A stretch of DNA of 8,222 bases, taken from assembly GCA_025356695.1 (NCBI GenBank), contig JANXSE010000388.1, positions 1 through 8,222 of the forward strand, read 5' to 3'. Shown one piece after another: positions 1 through 6,362 of the stretch. The stretch's first letter is position 1. Each line of letters opens with the position of its first letter. The position numbers and the translations under genes were made by a program. The DNA is from Betaproteobacteria bacterium. Lineage in GTDB: Bacteria > Pseudomonadota > Gammaproteobacteria > Burkholderiales > SG8-41. The notes beneath the pieces were generated by a model that saw nothing but the letters and a program-made list of their open reading frames with translations, was not told the DNA's origin and did not search any database.

Positions 1-82
1 CATCCGCATCACGCCGCGCGGGTTCGGCAAGGACTGGCGCTATCCGATCACCAATAAATTCCGGCCCGGGTTCGAGTCGTAA
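1..82 (+). CDS. nadE: NAD+ synthetase (glutamine-hydrolysing), C-terminal end only
   Basis: Only the last 26 codons are present; the frame starts at base 2 and ends at a TAA at 80-82. The visible tail includes GFGKDWRYPITNKF. From memory this matches the C-terminal signature of bacterial NadE proteins, in which a basic RRQA-type segment is followed by I-R-x-T-x-R-x-F-G-x-DWRYPI. NadE makes NAD+ from deamido-NAD+, ATP and glutamine (or ammonia) in the cytoplasm. A nadE gene just upstream of glnB is an arrangement I recall from betaproteobacteria, which supports the call. The gap to the glnB start is 92 bases, so the two genes may be co-transcribed or glnB may have its own promoter. With only 26 residues the identification rests on a short motif plus context. 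No catalytic residue is visible. Confidence 0.66.
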   Translation, partial: IRITPRGFGKDWRYPITNKFRPGFES

Positions 83-90
83 ACCGCTGA

Positions 91-513
<423 letters not shown>

Positions 514-530
514 CCGGACTGGCATGGCTT

Positions 531-562
531 GCCGCTGCAGCCTCAAGGCTCAGCGGCCTTTT
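531..562 (+). terminator. Rho-independent terminator after glnB
   Basis: GCCGCTG at 531-537 pairs with CAGCGGC at 551-557. Beyond one bulged C the stem continues four more pairs (AGCC with GGCT), closing a TCAA loop. The hairpin is followed by CTTTTGTG, giving a T-run on the plus strand. The minus strand has no T-run after the stem, so it should terminate glnB rather than the convergent smr transcript. The smr stop codon (550-552) lies within the hairpin. Confidence 0.75.
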
Positions 563-1113
563 GTGACTGACTTCAGCAAAACCATCACTGCGCCGCCGCC
601 GCCGTCGACTAGCCGGGCCTGGCAGAACGCCAGGACTTCATCGCGCTGCATCAGCCAGTTTGCCACCCTGGTTTTGAGCACCGGCGCGCGATTTTTAGAG
701 CGCAATCCTTTGCCATGGACGATGCGCACACAGCGTGCGTTTTCGCGCTGGCATTCGTTCAGAAACGCGACCAGCATTTCGTGCGCTACAACGCGGGTGC
801 AGCCGTGCAAATCCAGTTCGGCTTCGATTATCCAATGGCCGCGGCGCAGGCGCTTCAATGTCTGCGGCGATATTCCACCGCGCCGGTAGAGCAATTCGTC
901 ACCGGTTTCGGTGCCGACCTCCCACGCAATGTGATCGCTGAGACTGTCGGCGCGGGCGACGCGTTCATCACCGTCTCTCTGCCCGGGCAACGGCTTGCGC
1001 GGCGCCGGGAGATGCACCACGCGGCCATGCGCAGGCAACGGCGTGACATCGGACAACAGTGTGTCGAATAGATCTCCGTCATCGACCGGCCGGGCTGGCG
1101 GTTGTTTCGGCAT
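550..1113 (-). CDS. Smr-domain protein (MutS2 C-terminal-like putative endonuclease)
   Basis: The product has 187 residues. Its N-terminal half (about 1-75) is basic and Pro-rich with no recognisable domain. The C-terminal half is an Smr domain: LDLHG at residues 100-104, the HGKG motif at 133-136 followed by a basic stretch, and the closing GGGGAVMVLLK at 171-181. Before the domain, DELLYRRGGISP and LKRLRRG resemble the conserved lead-in of stand-alone proteobacterial Smr proteins (SmrA/YdaL type). Family members have nicking or RNA-cleaving activity, and the cellular role varies. The start is supported by AGGAG (complement of 1121-1125) seven bases upstream of the ATG. The gene follows trxB by 36 bases on the same strand, so co-transcription is likely. 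The domain call is firm; the substrate cannot be read from sequence. Confidence 0.9.
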   Translation of the reverse strand: MPKQPPARPVDDGDLFDTLLSDVTPLPAHGRVVHLPAPRKPLPGQRDGDERVARADSLSDHIAWEVGTETGDELLYRRGGISPQTLKRLRRGHWIIEAELDLHGCTRVVAHEMLVAFLNECQRENARCVRIVHGKGLRSKNRAPVLKTRVANWLMQRDEVLAFCQARLVDGGGGAVMVLLKSVTKGR

Positions 1114-1149
1114 TGCAAGACTCCTGCGGCCGCATGGCCGTATTTTGCG

Positions 1150-2181
<1,032 letters not shown>

Positions 2182-2195
2182 TTATTTAGCTTCAA

Positions 2196-2224
2196 TATTC
2201 ATTTTTAATTCATTGCTATATAAT
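2196..2224 (+). promoter_or_regulatory. Predicted sigma-70 promoter for the tpsB gene
   Basis: A perfect TATAAT lies at 2219-2224 within a strongly AT-rich stretch that contrasts with the GC-rich genes around it. Seventeen bases upstream is TATTCA (2196-2201), only three of six -35 matches, so activator help is plausible. Transcription would start near 2231 and leave a leader of about 58 bases. An AGGGA-type ribosome site lies at about 2279-2283, five bases before the ATG at 2289. I could not place a convincing promoter for the divergent trxB in the same gap, although one must exist there or within it. Confidence 0.5.
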
Positions 2225-2227
2225 GAA
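2209..2227. repeat. Short inverted repeat overlapping the -10 box
   Basis: TTCATT at 2209-2214 and AATGAA at 2222-2227 form a 6-base inverted repeat around a 7-base spacer. The right arm overlaps the TATAAT at 2219-2224. A dyad in this position could be a repressor operator for the secretion genes or trxB. AT-rich 6-mers recur by chance, so this is suggestive only. Confidence 0.25.
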
Positions 2228-2288
2228 AAAGTAACGTTTTTGCGTCCGTCGAATAGGGCGTTGAGAAATAAAAACTACAGGGACACAG

Positions 2289-5200
2289 ATGGGGTGTCGT
2301 TTTTATAGAACGGTGTGGCTTGCCGTCACGTCGCTTGTACTAGCGTCGACGGCGCTCGTGCACGCGCAGACACCAGGCACTCGGTTCGAAATCAGCGGTT
2401 ATACCGTTGAGGGCGGTCCGCTATTGCGCGCGGATGATTTTGCCCGTGTGGTGCGGCCGTTCACCGGCAGTCAGAAAAATTCTTCGGACGTCCTGCAGGC
2501 GCAGCAGGCGGTACAGCAGGCATATCTCGATGCGGGACACTGCTCGGTGCGGGTAACGCTGGTAAAACCCGAGCCCGATGCAGGAATCATAAACTTCAAA
2601 CTGGTTGCGACGGCGGTGCCGGTAAGCAAGGATTGTTTGCCGACGGTCGTTTTGGACGATAAGCAATCAGCGCCACTTGCGATTGCGCCGGGCGAAGTCG
2701 CCGTCAGGCCGTTTACGGACGTCACGCAGCCCGGCGGTGAAACGGCACCGGCTGCGGAAGCGCCCACGCGAATCGCACGCGCCGCGGTAAAACCATTGCA
2801 AAACCCTCCGCCGTCAGAACCGCCCGCACAAATCGCGCGGGCTCCACTGAAGCCGCTGCAGGACAGGCCACCGGTAATTGCCCCGGCAGAGCCGGCTCAA
2901 TCTGAAGTTGCGGCCGCGCCAGCGTCGCCAGGCGTCGCTGTGATGTCTCTGGCAGAAGCCCCGTCGCAACCAGGCCTTACCCTGACGCCGGCTGCACCCA
3001 TCGGAAAACCGGTTGCGCCTGTTCCCCCGGTCGCCGTCGCCGTTGCGCCAATTAGCCCGCCGCTTAAATTTCAACCGGAAATAGCGCCGGCACCAATCGT
3101 CGCCGTGCCTGTGGTGCCAGTTGATGAAGCGCCAAAGCAAAGTGCGCCACCGCCGCAAATAGCGCTTGCTCCGCGCGAAGAGGCGAAACCGGAAATCGCC
3201 GCGGTGAAGGCCGCGCCTGTCGTGTCGTCTCCCGCAGTGACGCCCCCGCCTAACGCCCCGGTAGCAGAGGCGGTCAATCCACCCGTCGCGTCCCCAACAG
3301 TCATTGCGACAGCACCGGTGCGAGCGGTGCCTTTACCGGAGCCGCAAACGATTGTGCCGACGAGAGAACAAAGCTCGGCACCCGCGATAGTTGAAAAGCC
3401 GATTGAAACACCGGCGCCGCCGACGGTCGCTACCACGCCCGCCAAGCCGGGGCCATTCACGCCGGAAGTTATGCCGGTTGCCCCTTCTGTGACGCCTTCG
3501 TTGCGCGATGAAGCGCGTAGCGTAGAAGCCGCGCCAGACATTGCAAGCGAACCCGTCAAGCCTGCGGCGGTGATTGCAGCAACATCGGAAGCTCCACTTG
3601 CATCGACGTCGCCGCCGGTCGCGATACCTCAGCCAGCCAAAGAGCAGGCCGCTGCAATTCCTCAACGTGCGCCGGTACCGTCTGTCGCGGACAAAATACC
3701 TGAGACGCCGGCTTCTGCGCCGCGAATTGCGGTCGTTGAACCAGTCAAACCCCGAGTTGCGCCCTCGGTCATCGCGGCTGCACCGGTTGCCGCGCCGCCA
3801 GCAGTGCCGGCATCGTCGCCAAAGGAACAAGTTGCCGTGGCGCCCGAAATGGCGCCAGCGCCGGGCGCGTCGGAAAAGCCAGTTGAAAAACCGGCACCGG
3901 CAGTAATTGCGGCGGCGCCCGTCAAGCCCGTTGAAGTGACGCCCGAACCAGTAGCATCCGCGAAGCCGCCCGCATTAAGCGAAACGCCCCGCGCTTTAGA
4001 GGCGCCTAAAGATACCGTCGAGCAGGCCACATCTGCGCCAGTAGTCGCAGCGATACCGCAGTCGGCACCAATTCCCCTCGCGACCACGCCGGAACCGGAG
4101 AGTGAGCCGGTGAAACAGCCTATCGCAGCAAAACCGGAACCGGCCCCCGTGCCGCCGCAAGCGAGTGTCATAGCCGAGAAGCCGGCGGAGAAACCGCCGG
4201 TCGAGGAAGTCGTTGTTCGCCCGTTGACCGGCGCGGTCGCGATGACTCCCGAGCCGCGCGAGCCCGTAGAAGCAACACCTGGCGTGGAACGTGCTGCCGT
4301 GCGGCCGTTGCAGGATCGAGCGCCTGCGTCCGAGGCAGCGCCGCGCGTTGCCGAAGCTGCAGCTTCACCGTCATCGGCTCCGGCATCTTCCGTAGTTGTA
4401 CAGGCTCCTGCTGCGCCCGCGGCGCAACCGGTGCCGCCGGCGGATGCAAGCACCTCCGCAGCCGCGCTCAAATTTGATATCGATCGCTACCTCGTCGAGG
4501 GAAACACGCTGCTTAAGCAGGACGCTATCAACAAAGTGCTTGGCACTTATACCGGCAAGCAGAAGGATTTTGCAGATGTTCAACGCGCGCTGGAGGCGTT
4601 GCAGATTGCCTATCAGACGCAGGGGTGGGGCGCGGTTCAGGTGACCCTGCCTGAGCAGGAACTTGAACGCGGCGAAGTGCGCTTCGAAGTAATAGAAACG
4701 CGCATAGGCAAGATCGACGTGCAGGGCAACGAGCACTACAGCCAGGCGAACGTGCGCAGAAGCGTCCCGTCACTTAAACCGGGGCAGACGCCGAATTCGC
4801 TGGAGATTGCGCGCAGCCTCAAAGTGGCCAACGAAAACGCCGGCAAGCAATCACAAGTGTCGCTGAAAGCGGGCAGCAAAGACGGCGAGGTCGACGCCAC
4901 CATCAAGGTAGTAGACGAAAATCCGCGCAAGTACAGCGTAAGCATGGAAAACAGCGGGACTGCGTCGACAGGTCAGCTAAGGCTGGGTTTTGGTTTCCAG
5001 AATTCAAACCTGTGGGACCGGGATCACCAGTTGACGTTCCAATACATTACGAATCCGGACCACATAAACAAAGTCACCGTTCTGGGCCTCGGTTACCACG
5101 CCCCGCTTTATGGGAGCGGCGATTCAATCGACTTTGTGCTCGGCTATTCCGACGTCGATTCAGGCACCGTTCAACAGTTATTCAACGTAAGCGGCGCCGG

Positions 5201-5987
5201 GCTCATCGCGCTTGCGCGCTACAACCACAACCTCAAGCGCATAGACGATTACGAGCACAAGATCACGTTCGGACTCGATTACAAGGCGTTCCAAAATAAG
5301 GTAACAATCGGCGGCACCGCCCTGGTGCCCGACATCACGTTGCATCCCCTCAGTATCGCTTACTCCGGCGAACTGAAAAAAGACGAAAATGCCGTCAATT
5401 TTTATGCGAGCCTGACTTACAACCCGTTCGAGGGCGGCAACGACGCGGCGCAGAGCGATTTCCGGGCGTCGCGCGGCAGCGGGGGCGGGGCCTCGGCGGA
5501 GTATGTCATCTGGCGCTATGGCCTGAATTATCAGCGGGCCTTGCCCGATGACTGGATTTTCCGCTTTTCTGCCAATGCGCAGACAACCAACAATGCCCTG
5601 GTCGCAGGCGAACAATTCGGACTAGGCGGAGCGAGCAGCGTGCGTGGATTCAACGAACGCGTCTACTCCAATGACCGCGGCCATCAAGCCAGCATGGAGG
5701 TTTACACGCCAGACATTGCCGGCAAGATCGGCTTTGAAGGTGGGCGCCTCAAGCTGCTGGCTTTCTACGATACTGGAACGTTACGCAGAAACTTCCTGCA
5801 GGTCGGCGAGCAGACCGGACTCAGCGTTGATAGCATGGGCGTCGGTTTACGACTGACCTTCCGCGAGAAATTCAATTTGCGCGTCGACTATGCGCAAGTG
5901 CTCCACGACGGAGGTGTTGACGCCGGCATACGCGACGGCCGGCGCAATTCAAACACGTTGCACGCTTCTGCCATATTCGTTTATTGA
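2289..5987 (+). CDS. Giant TpsB two-partner secretion transporter (FhaC/ShlB family) with extra N-terminal POTRA and Pro/Ala-rich linker
   Basis: This is a 1232-residue outer-membrane transporter; usual TpsB proteins are about 550-600 residues. A signal peptide (1-26, VHA|QT) is followed by a POTRA-like domain at about 32-112, then a Pro/Ala-rich linker at about 119-725. The canonical transporter comes last: POTRA1 at about 729-805 (FDIDRYLVEGN), POTRA2 at about 808-878 (KIDVQGNEHY) and a 16-strand-type barrel from about 881 to the end. The barrel has the family's conserved VRGF at 1118-1121 and FYDTG at 1159-1163, and it ends in an aromatic residue (IFVY), as outer-membrane barrels do. Family role: the POTRA domains bind the TpsA secretion domain in the periplasm and the barrel passes it to the surface. 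The partner gene lies 375 bases downstream. Residues 33-108 align ungapped to 729-804 (about 30 of 76 identical, counted by hand). The reading frame is intact, so the extension is not a frameshift or assembly artefact visible here. The barrel assignment is firm; the N-terminal half has no function I can name. Confidence 0.93.
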   Translation: MGCRFYRTVWLAVTSLVLASTALVHAQTPGTRFEISGYTVEGGPLLRADDFARVVRPFTGSQKNSSDVLQAQQAVQQAYLDAGHCSVRVTLVKPEPDAGIINFKLVATAVPVSKDCLPTVVLDDKQSAPLAIAPGEVAVRPFTDVTQPGGETAPAAEAPTRIARAAVKPLQNPPPSEPPAQIARAPLKPLQDRPPVIAPAEPAQSEVAAAPASPGVAVMSLAEAPSQPGLTLTPAAPIGKPVAPVPPVAVAVAPISPPLKFQPEIAPAPIVAVPVVPVDEAPKQSAPPPQIALAPREEAKPEIAAVKAAPVVSSPAVTPPPNAPVAEAVNPPVASPTVIATAPVRAVPLPEPQTIVPTREQSSAPAIVEKPIETPAPPTVATTPAKPGPFTPEVMPVAPSVTPSLRDEARSVEAAPDIASEPVKPAAVIAATSEAPLASTSPPVAIPQPAKEQAAAIPQRAPVPSVADKIPETPASAPRIAVVEPVKPRVAPSVIAAAPVAAPPAVPASSPKEQVAVAPEMAPAPGASEKPVEKPAPAVIAAAPVKPVEVTPEPVASAKPPALSETPRALEAPKDTVEQATSAPVVAAIPQSAPIPLATTPEPESEPVKQPIAAKPEPAPVPPQASVIAEKPAEKPPVEEVVVRPLTGAVAMTPEPREPVEATPGVERAAVRPLQDRAPASEAAPRVAEAAASPSSAPASSVVVQAPAAPAAQPVPPADASTSAAALKFDIDRYLVEGNTLLKQDAINKVLGTYTGKQKDFADVQRALEALQIAYQTQGWGAVQVTLPEQELERGEVRFEVIETRIGKIDVQGNEHYSQANVRRSVPSLKPGQTPNSLEIARSLKVANENAGKQSQVSLKAGSKDGEVDATIKVVDENPRKYSVSMENSGTASTGQLRLGFGFQNSNLWDRDHQLTFQYITNPDHINKVTVLGLGYHAPLYGSGDSIDFVLGYSDVDSGTVQQLFNVSGAGLIALARYNHNLKRIDDYEHKITFGLDYKAFQNKVTIGGTALVPDITLHPLSIAYSGELKKDENAVNFYASLTYNPFEGGNDAAQSDFRASRGSGGGASAEYVIWRYGLNYQRALPDDWIFRFSANAQTTNNALVAGEQFGLGGASSVRGFNERVYSNDRGHQASMEVYTPDIAGKIGFEGGRLKLLAFYDTGTLRRNFLQVGEQTGLSVDSMGVGLRLTFREKFNLRVDYAQVLHDGGVDAGIRDGRRNSNTLHASAIFVY
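2643..4463 (+). repeat. Low-complexity Pro/Ala/Val-rich linker inside TpsB, with degenerate internal repeats
   Basis: About 607 codons (residues 119-725) encode a segment dominated by Pro, Ala, Val, Glu and Lys. It has no Cys, Trp, Tyr or His that I can find and very few Phe or Asn. Short motifs recur irregularly. R/K-P-L-Q-D/N occurs at residues 160-172, 181-193 and 666-677. V-R-P-F/L-T occurs at 137-144 and 641-648. VIAxAPV occurs at 338-344, 494-500 and 539-545. EKP, EPVKP and PEP dipeptide-like units are scattered throughout, reminiscent of the TonB periplasmic spacer. Such a composition predicts a disordered, extended periplasmic tether. The biased codons also leave long open frames on the opposite strand, which I treat as artefacts. 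Confidence 0.85.
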
Positions 5988-6362
5988 CATACACTCGATT
6001 TGAATCAGCCAGTTAGCTTCGCAACTAGGCCGTATGCCAGCGCCATCGGGTCGGGCAAAAATCCTGCTCTGATGAATGTGATTTTGTTCACTTCCGCGAG
6101 CTGCCGGAAAGGACTATGTTGCGAGAGCTTGGGCATGCTTTTTGCGCGTATCGGTGATGTACCGGAACGCTCTTCTGCATGTCTAAAAAGGGAAAGAAAT
6201 TACAGGCTCGTCAATTAGTTGCTCTACGCATGTCTTCAAGCCAAAACCTGAGGAGGGGATGGAGGCGGGCGTGTACCCAATTGGGACATACGTGACGTTA
6301 TTTGGAACCTGGAAGAAGTTGATGCGGCGGCATGGAATTGTCGCTGTCTGGAGGTAGTGGGC
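5988..6362 (+). other. Intergenic region between tpsB and tpsA
   Basis: This 375-base gap has lower GC than its neighbours. I see no convincing terminator or tRNA in it. A TTGACA at 5984-5989 overlaps the tpsB stop but has no matching -10 at a normal distance. Purine-rich, ribosome-site-like sequence lies at 6250-6270, followed by a possible leader ORF. The gap is unusually long for a two-partner pair, so tpsA may have its own regulation or an untranslated leader. A TTG-initiated frame at 6000-6218 (72 codons) has no ribosome site and no recognisable product. Confidence 0.5.
6271..6357 (+). CDS. Possible short leader peptide before tpsA (28 codons)
   Basis: A GTG at 6271 opens a 28-codon frame (MYPIGTYVTLFGTWKK..., ending VAVWR) whose TAG stop is at 6355-6357. 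GGAGG at 6261-6265 sits five bases before the GTG. An in-frame ATG at 6259 would give 32 residues but crowds its own AGGAGG. The stop codon overlaps the end of the tpsA ribosome site (GGAGGT, 6350-6355), an arrangement compatible with translational coupling. The peptide is basic and aromatic-rich and resembles nothing I recognise. Chance is a real alternative for so short a frame. Confidence 0.25.
   Translation: MYPIGTYVTLFGTWKKLMRRHGIVAVWR

Noticed and set aside
524..1071. Plus-strand frames opposite the smr gene
   Set aside because: The minus strand holds a clear Smr domain with a good ribosome site; the plus frames show no recognisable motifs.
3071..4471. Long minus-strand open frames (162, 165 and 269 codons) opposite the TpsB linker
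   Set aside because: They are by-products of the Pro/Ala/Val codon bias, which rarely makes antisense stops. Their translations are low-complexity Gly/Ala/Thr or Arg-rich strings with no domain.
5984..5989. Perfect TTGACA at the end of tpsB as a tpsA promoter
   Set aside because: No -10-like hexamer lies 15-19 bases downstream, and the sequence overlaps the tpsB stop codon.
6000..6218. 72-codon TTG-initiated frame after tpsB
   Set aside because: It has no ribosome site, a weak start codon, atypical composition and no recognisable product.
6179..6295. 38-codon basic ORF starting MSKKGKK
   Set aside because: It has no Shine-Dalgarno sequence before its ATG and overlaps the better-supported leader frame; probably chance.
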